From Eulemur rufifrons (Eukaryota > Chordata > Mammalia > Primates > Lemuridae): a stretch of 64,000 bases of DNA. The position numbers and the translations under genes are program-made. Within the stretch, counting starts at the first letter, position 1. Every line of letters begins with the position of its first letter. Below the pieces are notes generated by a model, which was not told the DNA's origin, made no database searches, and saw only the letters and a list, made by a program, of their open reading frames with translations. The DNA is taken from the NCBI RefSeq assembly GCF_041146395.1, contig NC_090997.1, positions 32,653,501 through 32,717,500 on the forward strand. The letters are read 5' to 3'. This document shows, one piece after another, positions 49,491 to 61,400 of this stretch.

Positions 49491-51685
49491 GCAAAAAACT
49501 TGTAGTCAGTCTGGCAGTGTCTTATCAGAAGTAACAATGAAATTTTATCCTAAGTAACAATGAAGCTTCTTTCAAGCCCTCTACATTTCTGAGCCAAATA
49601 TTTTATTTTTAACATTTATACTAATAAAAAAATTTCAACTGAACACACAGAATACACACACACTCTCTCACACATACACTACACATTCAGTGCAGAGATG
49701 CCATAGGTTGATGAGTGTACTCATAATTGATCTGTATCAGTCAGGAGGCCTGGTTAGAGCAGGCAGGTCTGGCTGTAGTTTCAGTGGCCCATCCTGAAGA
49801 AGCATCATTCCCATTTCTCTTTTACATGCAATCCAGGAATTCTGTGTGAGTTTCTTTGGCATTTAGGATGTAACCCACCATATTGATATTGTCTTTCTGC
49901 ACATTGGGCCCTCTCTTTTTTTTCACAAATTGGGTTTGTATTGTTTACTTAGCTTTATTTTTATTGCAGTAGATTCATTTAATAAATACATGTTGAGTGT
50001 CTACAGAGAGTAAGGCAGATTAGAGATAGAAAGTGCATATTGAATTTTTATAGGAAGTCCCAATATCTTAACAGTTTTAGGCTCAAAGGTGTCTTGTGAG
50101 TTGATATCTTATTATTTTCAACTCTGTAAAAGTCTCTGTGTTGGGAAGACCTGCATAAGCAGGTCCATATGAATCCCTCTGCTAATCCTGTCCCCTGGCA
50201 CGTCTACATAATGGCATATCCTCAGATATGTACAGATTCTGTTTACCTTGAAGTACTGAGAGCCAGTTGATATGTAGCCATGACCTCCAAGCCCCCAGTG
50301 TTCCTCCTCTCTTCCAGCTACCCTGGAACTCCCCACAATCCAGCAGTGGGCAGAGCATGGAGCCTCCAGCAATCTACCCTCCTGCCAGCATTCCACTTGA
50401 CTGGAGCCCATGATATATGTGTTCTTTTAGATTTAGAATATTCTACCTGAATAATTCCCTCAAGTAGTTTGGTCATTGATGGATCTTTAGAAAAGGCAAA
50501 GTCTAAGAGGCACAGTGTTCCCAACAGAACATTTCTCGTGGTCGAGGGAACATTGCTGTGCTCCCCAGTGTACACAAAAGGAGGCTGCAGGCTTTGAGAC
50601 GTTAAGATCTTTACACATTTAAATCCCATAGCATCATCTGCTCTGATTTCAGGCTCACCGAGCTGGGTGGGCAGATGCTGGAGTGTGCTATGCTTATCTG
50701 TCACAGTTCTTATTGCGAGTTAAGAATTGGCATTCTGGTTGTATGTGCTGATCTCTTGAGAACTCAGCCCAAGAGCTAGTTAGTATGAGTGAACACGTTC
50801 AAGTCAGATCAATTCAGTGATGGTGACAAGTTACAGGTTCTGAGCCTGTGTGGCTGAAGGCAGCCTCTCTGCCTTACTGAATTCACCATGGCAAATGCCA
50901 CCCAGTAATAGGTGGTGGTGGCCAGATATCCTCTCCAATGAACCCTCTCTGCTTCCACAGGCCAACTTCTGGGAAATTCTACAGTCATCAGTAGTTACTA
51001 AATATTGGTTTTCTATATTCATACAACACGTCATTGACTTTAAGTAGCGACGAAACTTATAAAAGTTGTTTTAATCTCCCCTAAGTCTCATTTTAATGTC
51101 AAGAATCAACCCCCTACCTGCAGGGCTAGGACTAGAGTAAGGCAAGTAAGGTGCTTAGGGTGCAAAATTTAAGGAGGCTTCCACTCTCAGCATCCTGCCA
51201 GTGCCCTGAGCCTGTTCCAGATCAGCTCTGCTGTGTCACCTGTATTTCAAGAACCAGTGAAGAAGAGGAAGGAAGCTGCTAGTGATGAAACCAATCGAGC
51301 TGATGGAAGGCAAGAAGGAGAACAAAGCTCCTGGCCACTTTTTCCCTTCTATGACTAACATTCTTGAAAAAATATGTATCTTCTACACCAGCAGGCTCTC
51401 CTTCCTCCTTCTGTTCTAATTTATTATCTATTTTCACCATTTTACAGAAACTGCTCTCCCTAAGGTCACAATATGCCAAATTCAACAGCCTCATTTTAGC
51501 CACATTCCTCCAATGGGTCTCCTCAGCTTTTGACATTGACCTTGAGAGTAGGAGGAATGTGTCTTGTTTGCCATATTTTTACCAAGATCTATCACAGATA
51601 ACAGTGGTTCCTAGAAAGCACTAAATACATTTTTACTGAAAGAACAAATAAGTCCTCTATTGTCAAAGGAAAGAAAATCATTCCC
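49491..51685. other. Interval without confirmed genes
   Basis: A (CA)n-rich stretch lies near 49650 and an L2/MIR-like piece (atttaataaatacatgttgagtg) near 49975-50000. The minus-strand frame 50318-50704 begins at GTG, not ATG. Nothing else recognised. Confidence 0.45.
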
Positions 51686-51689
51686 TGTT

Positions 51690-51870
51690 TCGTGCCCTCA
51701 CAGCATTTTGTTTGTAGGATCTCATATCGCATTTATATGTACTCATCTGCGTTCCCAAAGGATTGAGAGCAACAATTGTGCCTCGTGTATAGTTGCATCC
51801 CAACCTAGAGGAAGACCTGGCATATAATAGGTTCTCCATAAAAGTTTGTGGAACAAATTAAGTTGGTGAC
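51690..51870 (+). repeat. L2 3' end, plus strand
   Basis: Text gattgagagcaacaattgtg, cctagaggaagacctggcat, ataataggttctccataaaa follows the L2 end. Confidence 0.7.
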
Positions 51871-51899
51871 TGGTGTTGACTCAATGATGATGTTCCAGT

Positions 51900-52410
51900 T
51901 ACTCCAGTGATTTGTAATAAATCATTCCAAAATATAATGGCTTAAAATAAAACAATAATCACTTATTTTCTTGTACTTTTCTGTTGGTCAGGAATTTAGG
52001 AAGCGATAGGCTGGATAGTTCTCATTGTTGAAGTGTTGGAGGGAAGAGGTCTTTTATGTGGTTGCTATCAGATGTCAGCTAGAGCTGCAGAAATCTGAAG
52101 GCTTGACTGGGGCCGGAGGATCCATTTCTAAGGTGGCTCACTCACGTGGCTGACAAGTTTGTGCTGTCAGTTGATATGCAAGCAAGCAATCCAAGGGAGC
52201 AAGGTGGAAGCCACAATGCCTTTTATGACCTAGCCTTAGAAGTATGCACTTATCACATCCTGCTACTTTGATACGTTAGTTGTAGAATAAATGTTTGGAA
52301 GATCCCAGGGGTTCATCAGAATCTTGGCAGAAGTTTGGGTGCAAGTGAGGGAATTTAATTCATTTGTTACTAAGATTTAATAGTAAAATATTTGACACAT
52401 TCCATTATAT
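51900..52410 (+). repeat. MLT1-type LTR
   Basis: Text aataaatcattccaaaatat, aatggcttaaaataaaacaa, tctgttggtcaggaatttag, gcctgactggggccgga-like and ggcctttt/ccttttatgacctagcct follow the internal order of longer MaLR LTRs. The 3' part from 52238 is repeated near 54.8 kb. Confidence 0.7.
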
Positions 52411-53587
52411 CCACCACATTTTATTGGCCACAGTATTGGTCACAAAGCTACTCTGTAAGTACTCTTCTAAAGGTAATTGTTAGCTATGAAGCCTGTAAGA
52501 AATAGTTGTTGTGCAGTAGGATGGCCCCTTTCTTTGATGAGATGGCCATCTGCAAGAATTGTACTTCTCCTTGCCAGACATTTCCATATTTCTGTTCTCT
52601 TCTGATGGAGTTGCTGCAGTCTACCAGGAATTACTCTTTAACCCTCCAACCCCTGAAGAGCACACACATCTCATAGAAGGGCAGACGAGAGAGAGACTCT
52701 GGGGTTGGTTTAGGCTTAAGAAGCTTGGACTCTTTTTTGGGCAGGAGCATGATTTGGTTCCTCTGGCACATGAGGCTGCAATTGATCCTAAGATAAAGGA
52801 CCAAATTCCTGCCCTTAGGTCTCCCTGTATCCCCTGTGGTGTGTCCCAAGGCTCAGTGACAGCAGAACTGCAGGTTCTGGTGGGTGCTCATAGGGGTATC
52901 TGCACTCAGAGTAACCTGGAGGAAACCCATCCCTACAACCTGCCTCCGAGCGCTTTTCACAAAGAGAATGGCAGAAGCTCTGAGGCATCCTGGAGTAAAC
53001 CCATGACAATCACATATTCCTTGGCTACAGATTTCCAAGTACACTTCTGAGCTGGGGAAATGTCCAGAATGTGCTTACATATCCATTTCTTATTCAGTTA
53101 CTGTAATGCTTTTAAATAATCAGATAAATTTAAAGGAACAAAAAGAAAAATTATATAAAATAGAAACAAATATTTAATGGAATAATTGGAAAAAAATATC
53201 TATTTTTATTCATGGAAAATAAGCAATAACTTTGGAGATGATAGGCAAAATTTCTCTTACTTTCCTTTTTTGAAGCCAAATGTTCCTATATCTTATAATG
53301 TTTACATACTTTTTTTAAAAAATCAAAATATAGTCTAAATGCTTCTGAATTGTCCAAAGAAAGACTTCAAACATTGTTTTTAAATGCGTTACTATTTTTT
53401 AAATTTACATATGGCTCTATTTTTAATCTACTGGCTGAATTTCTTCACATACTTATGCAAATGGTTTATTACCAAGTTCTTATCTTAATTTCAACTTACC
53501 TTCCCTGATGTCTTATTATATACTAATTCAGCACTCATAAATTCTATGAACTGTTACCTTTGCTTTATTAATAACTTTAATGTGATT
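52411..53587. other. Interval without confirmed genes
   Basis: Holds a 163-codon open stretch (52559-53050) that opens with TTG and has no early ATG. After 53050 the sequence is AT-rich and featureless. Confidence 0.5.
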
Positions 53588-53597
53588 GGTACAAAGG

Positions 53598-53931
53598 CTT
53601 TTTTTTTTTTTTTTGAGACAGAGTCTCACTCTGTTGCTGGAGCTAGAGTGCCATAGCATCAGCCTAGCTCACAGCAACCTCAAACTCCTGGGCTCAAGCA
53701 ATCCTACTGCCTCAGCCTCCCGAGTAGCTGGAACTACAGGCATGCACAACTATATCCCGCTAATTTTTTCTACATATTTTTAATTGTCCAGCTAATTACC
53801 TTCTATTTTTTTAGTAGAGACGGGATCTCACTCTTGCTCAGGCTGGTCTCGAACTCCTGAGCTCAAATCATCCTCCTGCCTTCGGCCTCCTGACTGCGGG
53901 GATTATAGGCATGAGCCACTGCGCCCAACTG
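53598..53931 (-). mobile_element. Strepsirrhine-type Alu (minus strand)
   Basis: Poly-T from 53599, then gagacagagtctcactctgt, and an Alu body with the lineage-typical internal segment near 53777-53800 (taattgtccagctaatt). Target duplications ggtacaaagg at 53588-53597 and 53932-53941 are perfect. Confidence 0.93.
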
Positions 53932-54429
53932 GGTACAAAGGTTTTAAGCTGTGAAAATACTCAGTATTGGATATGAATCTAGAGTTGGCCTTAGAATTGT
54001 AAACTATTTCTTAGCAATAAATTAGTTCTTTAAAAATGTTAAACATTCCCTTTTAGCAAACCACATTACATGGACTGTAGAATATACAATTTTGCTTATT
54101 TAGATGTCTCTGAAATAAGACACATCTTTGAATCAATGCTTCTTAGAGTCCATGGAATGCAGTACATTATCGCTTTGGTGTATTAACCAATACTCCAGTG
54201 GCCTGAAAAAGGCTGCAGATGGCACCTAATGTACAGCCAGGTCAGTCACCTACTCTCTACCCTTTTACTTTACTACGAAATAATAAAAGCAATAAAAAGC
54301 CCTACCAGAAATAATGTAAACGGAGTTGCTTTTTATAAAAGAAGCTAAAGATTGTTCCTTGAAAAAGCAAGAACAAAAATCTAAAAGCCCAAAATTAGTT
54401 GTTCCAGCCTGCTTGGTTCCCACTTCACA

Positions 54430-54790
54430 TGCCTGCTCTCTGGCCACTGCGGTTGTAGGGGCTAATCTTGTTCTTGCCTTGGGCCTTTGTCTACACCACT
54501 CCCTTGGCCAGGAATGCTTTTCTCTCTGCTTTGGGTTAACTTCTTCTCTCCTACACTTTATTTCTTCATTTATATGTAATGTCTTCAGAGAAACATTCCT
54601 GACTCCCCAGAGTAAAGCCAGAGCCCTGAGATCTCACTTTGCCTTCTTTGTACTTACTATGATTATTTTTCAGTTTGCTGAATTTCTATCTTTGCTAACA
54701 TAATCTAACCCCCCTAAATCAGGGATTCTACCTAGTGCACAGCGGCTGTCCACAGTGGATGCTGGTGAAACAAATTAAATGAAAAAAAAA
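54430..54790 (+). repeat. L2 3' end, plus strand
   Basis: Text ttgggcctttgtctacacca, cccttggccaggaatgcttt, agagaaacattcctgactcc, gggattctacctagtgcaca matches the L2 3' end in order. The 125-codon frame at 54326-54703 is inside it. Confidence 0.85.
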
Positions 54791-54816
54791 TGAAAATAAA
54801 ACAAATAAAAATACCC

Positions 54817-54968
54817 AGAAGTACACACTCATTATATACTGCTACTTTGATAAACTAGATGTAGAATATCTGGAAGATTCAGGGGTCCATCAGAATATTA
54901 GTAATAATGTAGACGCTAATGGGGGAATGTAATTCATTTGTTACTAAGACTTGATAGTAAAATATTTG
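54817..54968 (+). repeat. Second copy of the 52238-52394 segment
   Basis: About 150 bp resembling 52238-52394, sharing ctgctactttgata, aattcatttgttactaaga and gatagtaaaatatttg. Same orientation, 2.6 kb apart, roughly four bases in five identical by eye. Origin discussed under findings. Confidence 0.75.
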
Positions 54969-56407
<1,439 letters not shown>

Positions 56408-56462
56408 TAGAGATAACATGTATTGATAAATTAATATGTACCTGACACTGGGCTAAGTGATG

Positions 56463-56945
56463 ATTTTTTTTTTTTTTATATGAAGCAAAGACATGTGTCT
56501 TTAATGTCCATGCAGGAATGTTACATACTCTCAAAGGTAGAGATAATAAAAAAGTTTAAGTATCAGCAAGGGTAATTCCTGTATACAGAATCTGGGAATA
56601 ACAGACCTCCAGAATTAACTTTCTTAAATACACAGATTGGACACAATGTGGGCAAGGTTATTGCACTAAACTTAATTTAAAAATTGTTTTATATTATATA
56701 AGGTTGTTGAAATACTTCATGTAAAATTATGCTCTTTAGAAAAATATTGAACAAATTGGCACATCATTTATAGCCTGGATCTCTACAGCCTGGTTCTCCT
56801 GTTGCAAATCTCTACAGCCTGGTTCTTCTCTTGCAATGTGTGAAGAGAGGCAATCCTGATTTATCTGTGGAATGGGCACCCCGTTCACCTGATTCTTCCC
56901 TTAGAAACAGCCCTTGTACCTTGATTTGGCTTCCTATTTCATCAC
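56463..56945 (-). pseudogene. Candidate retrocopy 3' end of unknown source
   Basis: On the minus strand the sequence ends in ATTAAA about 20 nt before a run of A (seen as poly-T at 56465-56479), the layout of a processed transcript's 3' end. Upstream on the same strand there is an open stretch (56.74-56.9 kb) that I cannot match to a gene. A 29-bp tandem duplication lies at 56779-56836. Low confidence. Confidence 0.3.
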
Positions 56946-57024
56946 GAAGCATTTAAAAAGAAACTATTCATTCCAAGTACAACAGTTTGGTCTTAAATAT
57001 CTAACCCATTTTCTTGGTCCATAT

Positions 57025-57150
57025 TCAGCAAATGTTTACTGAGTACCTACCAAGTTTGTGGCACTGTCCCTGGCACCAGTCTATACAGCTGGACAAATAC
57101 AGACACACAAACAGACTGGGGGCTGCCTGCAAGGGGCTTTCCTTCTAGTT
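57025..57150 (+). repeat. L2/MIR-type remnant upstream of the OGFRL1 promoter
   Basis: Text gcaaatgtttactgagtacc, ggcactgtccctggcaccag, ctgcaaggggctttccttct follows the common 'tttactgagcacctac..ggcactg' mammalian repeat. Confidence 0.65.
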
Positions 57151-58096
57151 AGAGAGTTAGAATACACGTTTTACAATAGTCTCTTTTCTCTGGAGCACTT
57201 GATTATGCTATTTTACTTACCATTAAGTACTTCTATAACATGGTTCCCCCTCCTTTCATTTACAGAAGAGACCAAGAGGGCTATAAGGATTCTTCCCTTA
57301 GAAACTATTCGTCTGTTCTAAGGATTTGACATTTTTTTTTTTCTACCCAGAGCACTGATTTGGAGTGGGTGTTAGTAACACTATCCACAAATCAATATGA
57401 TAGTCTAGTGGTTACTGTTGCTTCTGTTTCAAGAGACGTTTGCTCATTAGATGATAGCTTTGACTTTAGCTAGAACACAAGGGTTCTAGGTGGCTGCCCC
57501 AAATACAGTCGTGGTAGCTTATTTTCCTGTTTATATGGTGCCCAGTCAGCATTAGCTTTTGTCTTCTGTTGCAGTTAAATTGTCTCCCTCCTGGACCAGC
57601 CCAGAGAGAGGGAGGCGGTGTGGACAGGACCCGCCTGATAGCAGTGACACCTCCTGCGATATCACGTCCACGCCAGTGCCCAGCTCCCAGCGCTGGGCGG
57701 GATCACTCTTCCCGCTCAACTGGGAGGAGCCCCGGGCGGGTGTCCCCAGCCTCGGGTTGCGGGGAGGGTAGCAGCAGAACCCGGTCTGCTCCAGGGGCCG
57801 CCAAAGGCCGAAGGAAGGCAGGCCTTCCAGGGGGAAGAGTGGAAGTGAGGCGCGTTCCCGGGGGCCGGGGCGGCGGCGCTCAGGCCCGGGGTGGCAGCTC
57901 ATTCCCCTGGGCTCTGGGCTCGCGCCGGCTCCCGCCCGCGGGGAGAAGGAACCAGATGGGCGGGTTCGAGCGTGTGCGGCGGCGGTCCCGGGGCCGCCGG
58001 CTCCTCCCCGCGAGTGTGCCTGTCTGCCGCTGGCCGCGCTGAGGCAGTGCGGCGGCGGGCGCGCCTAGGCTGCCGCCCTGCGCCCTCGCCGCGGCC

Positions 58097-58111
58097 ATGC
58101 CCGGGCCCTAG
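58097..58111 (+). promoter_or_regulatory. Upstream ORF of four codons (MPGP stop) in the OGFRL1 leader
   Basis: ATG at 58097 in the context gccgcggccATGc, with G at -3, is followed by CCC GGG CCC TAG. It ends 59 nt before the main ATG. If it lies in the mature 5' UTR, its context is arguably better than that of the main start, and it could reduce or gate OGFRL1 translation by reinitiation. The sequence is plain; transcription across it is inferred. Confidence 0.6.
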
Positions 58112-58170
58112 CGCGCCTGCCGCAGCCCGCGCCCCGCAGCCCGCAGCCCGCGCCCGCCACCGCCTCTTCA

Positions 58171-58263
58171 ATGGGCAACCTGCTCGGCGGGGTCAGCTTC
58201 CGCGAGCCCACCACCGTGGAGGACTGCGACTCCACCTGGCAGACGGACTCGGAGCCGGAGCCG

Positions 58264-58314
<51 letters not shown>

Positions 58315-58452
58315 GAGCCGGGGCCGGGTGGCGGCAGTGAGGGCCCGGGGCAGGAGCCCGAGCAGCCCGCGCAGCCCCCGGAGCAAGCTGGGGGGCGGCC
58401 CGGCGCCGGCTCCGCGCCGGACGAGGACGCCGAGGCGGCGGGCGCCGAGCAG
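58171..58452 (+). CDS. OGFRL1: OGFRL1 coding exon 1 (residues 1-94)
   Basis: Ninety-four codons from ATG 58171 to the CAG before donor gtacgc at 58453. Residues 1-27 are the conserved head with a Gly2 start (MGNLLGG, a weak N-myristoylation pattern). Residues 28-47 are ten Glu-Pro dipeptides, and residues 48-94 are Gly/Pro/Glu/Ala-rich low-complexity sequence expected to be disordered. The ATG context has T at -3 and G at +4, so it is only moderate. Reading past the donor stays open to 58710 because of high GC, but the splice site and the in-frame junction to exon 2 show the exon ends at 58452. Confidence 0.95.
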
Positions 58453-61400
58453 GTACGCGGCCCAGCGGTAGCCTCGGGTCGGCTGGGGCGCCCCTGCCCC
58501 CGGCACGGGGAGAGGAGCAAGTGCCGAGCCACCCCCGCGCACAGAGAGCGGGGAAGCCGGGCGGCTGCTCGCCCCCTGGGAGCCGACCCTCAGCACCCCA
58601 GGCTGTCCCGCCGCCCGGGGACCTGGGGGCCTGCGGTGGCCGGGAGCGCCAGGGCCGCCCACTGCCGGCCTGAGGCCTGGCTAGGGGCACGTGAGGGAAG
58701 TCCCCAGTGAAGTCCCCCAAGGCAGAACCAACTTGAATGGGTGTTTTCATTGCCTCTGCAGCGCAGCTGGGTGATGCGAAGGTGGGGGTGGGAGGAACCA
58801 GTCTAAAAATAGAGAATTGTGAAAACCCCTTTAGTGAATGTTTTTGGTAAAAAATTACTCAGGATGAGATGGGGCTACAATTGCAAGCAGCCAGCACGCT
58901 CCCCTACAGAGGGGTCTACAGTCATTAAAAGTATTGTAGACGGTCCCCATGGTAAGTTAAAACGTCACAGTTCTTACCCCAAGTCAGGCCTTTCTACCGA
59001 GGAGTTAGGGCAGAGGAGTTAGGGCACTCTTCAAAAATCTTATTTCACCCAAAAGACTTGTTGATCTAACTGCGCTTAAATCATTTGACTAACACAGTTT
59101 GGGTACAGAGGTTAGAAAAGAGATAGATAACCCCCTTAACCTCTGATGGACTAAAAATAATCAGAAACTTTAAAAATGAGGAAAACTGTGTACCTTATCC
59201 TTTGAAGTGTGCACCGTGGAAGTGTTTAAGGTTTATGGTTTTGCATTGGCTATCCTCTTTATCAGCTATGGGGGATCAAGAGTGGGAAAATGGAGCCCAA
59301 AATCCGATGTGACTACAGGGTTTAGGGGAATCATCACCTAAATGTTACCGCCAATGCTTCCTCATCCATCTTGATGATCAGCTCTTTAGGTAAGGAGGAA
59401 TCATAAAGTCTTAGTGCAGGCTCTATGCTAAGCATGTTATTTAAATGAATTGCAATTTGGAAGTGGGGGTTTGGTGTTTATAATCTCCATTTTAGAGAAA
59501 ACTGGGGCTTAAAGATAAAGTGAAACTTGCCCAAGATCATTCAGGGAGAAAATGTTGCAAACCCAAATACGTCTGTCACCAACCTCAGAACCTTGGACCT
59601 GTTGGAATTCTGAATATCCTCCTGCACCTTGTGCTCTGATTTGCCACTCTGTCATTTTGTATTGCTAATTTAAGCCTAGGAAAGTATTTGATACTTTGTT
59701 TCTCCCTTCCACTTGTCTCCCAATTAAATTTATATAGAAATTTAGGATATCAAAAAACAATAGCTAAAATTCAATCCAACTAACCAGGCCCATTTATATG
59801 AAACAATTTAATAATGTTTCAATCAGTTAAATGTAATCTCAGTAAATAGTAGGCCACACCAACCCTCCCTATTCCGTTTTAATGATTATTAATTTTTCTT
59901 GCTAATATCACCATCTAACTTCTAAAAAAAAAATCTAGTTTTTGATTTTGCTTTTTGACTGTCAATCCCATTTGTTCTGTACTCCCCAGAGTCAATCTAC
60001 TTGCAGGCACTACTGGATTTACCTTTAAATTATATTCCAGACTGACTACTTCATACCACTTCCATTGCATCATCCTAGTCCCAGGAAATAGTGGACAAAT
60101 GATGGTGCTATTAACTAAGATGGAGAAGTTTGGGGAGAATGCAGCTTTAGAGGTTAAAGCAAGGATTCTCTTGAGTTTAATATACTGTTAGATACCCAAG
60201 TGGAGTTGTTGGGTAGTTAATTGTATCTATGAATGGAGGCTCAGTCCAGGATTGGCGTCATCAGTATCTAAGGTCAGTGGTATTTAAAGTCATGGGAAGA
60301 TATGAGGTCATCAAGGAGTGATGAGGAATGAGGACTAAGGCCTGGGCACTCTTCTATTTAGAGGGTGTGAAGAAGAAAAAGGGAGCTAAAAAGGAGGCTG
60401 ACAAGGGGGTTCAGGGAAATAGGACGCAAACCAGGAGAGACTGGTATCCTGAAAACCAAGTACTAGCAGTGTTTCAGGAAGGAGGGATGCCTTAACTGGC
60501 CCAGTACTGTTGAGAGCTTGGCTGAGATAAACATTGAGAAATGCTTTGGCAAGATGGAAATTTGTTGGTGAAGTTCACAAGAGCCATTTTGATGGAATGC
60601 TGAGGAAAAGGCCTGATTGGAGTGGGTCATGGGAGGATGGGGGAAGAGGAGAAAAAGACAAGAGTGTGAGCAATTCTTGGGTGATGGTTTACTATAAAAG
60701 AGAGCAGAGATATGGATCTATAATTGAGGGAGGACTTGGGTCAAGGAAAATTTTGTATGTTTATTTTAAGATTACAGATGGTACAACATGCTTGTTTGCT
60801 GAGGGGAATGATCCAGAACAGAGGGAAATTTTGATGATCTAGGGAAAAGGAACAATATTTAAGGAACAAAATCCTTGCCTGAGGAGGTGAAAGGGATCTG
60901 GATAGAGTCCAAGAGGAATAGAGGTTGGAGGAGCAGGAACAGATGCTGGCGAGTTGGTACATTTAGGGTTTGGAAGACAGTCATTCTTATGATAATACTG
61001 GGAAATAGGTAGAGCATGAGTCATTATTTTCATTTCACAGATGATAAAACCAAGGTTCATTTAAGTGATTTCCCCATGTCCTCACAAACACTAAGTAGAA
61101 GAGTTAAGATTCTCCTTAGTCTCCTGACTGCAAGTCTTAAGCTATTGATATTATACTAAGATCTCCATATATCCTTCATTTTTAGTGGAACAGAAATTGA
61201 TTCATACCTAATTAGTTGAACTTGAATCTTGGAACCTGGAATTGTAGTTCTTGCCCTGTCACGGTGGTTGGTGGTGTTTAGCTTCTCTAAGCCTCAGTTA
61301 CCTTGTTTTTAAGATGGAAACACTAATAACTGTCAGCCAGGTGTGTTGTAAGAATCAAATGAAATAATATACATGTAAGTGCTTTGTAAATAGAAAAGTG

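Larger units (their letters stand above)
57575..58720 (+). promoter_or_regulatory. OGFRL1: CpG island / TATA-less promoter and 5' UTR of OGFRL1
   Basis: Base composition switches sharply here from AT-rich to very GC- and CpG-rich, continuing through exon 1 and about 270 bp of intron 1. GC boxes of the form gggcggg occur at 57695, 57734 and 57958. I see no TATA box close to a plausible start. The transcription start cannot be fixed from sequence; the C-rich tract 58123-58158 is probably 5' UTR. Such islands usually mark broad, widely active promoters (established knowledge). Several long reading frames on both strands here are by-products of the lack of stop codons. Confidence 0.85.

Noticed and set aside
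49033..49505. 147- and 119-codon overlapping plus-strand frames
   Set aside because: Lie in sequence continuous with antisense L1M; no domain and two competing frames.
50318..50704. 128-codon minus-strand frame
   Set aside because: Begins at GTG; no family recognised and no splice context.
52559..53050. 163-codon open stretch, plus strand
   Set aside because: It opens with TTG and its only methionine is near the end. No domain recognised, no splice-supported neighbours.
54326..54703. 125-codon plus-strand frame
   Set aside because: Falls mostly within a clear L2 3' end.
57569..58042. 157-codon plus-strand frame upstream of OGFRL1
   Set aside because: CpG-island composition artefact; not in frame with OGFRL1 and no recognised protein.
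58193..58750. 185-codon antisense frame over OGFRL1 exon 1 (and 155/164-codon frames beside it)
   Set aside because: High GC removes stop codons in all frames of the CpG island; composition is Arg/Ala/Pro repeats mirrored from the sense repeat.
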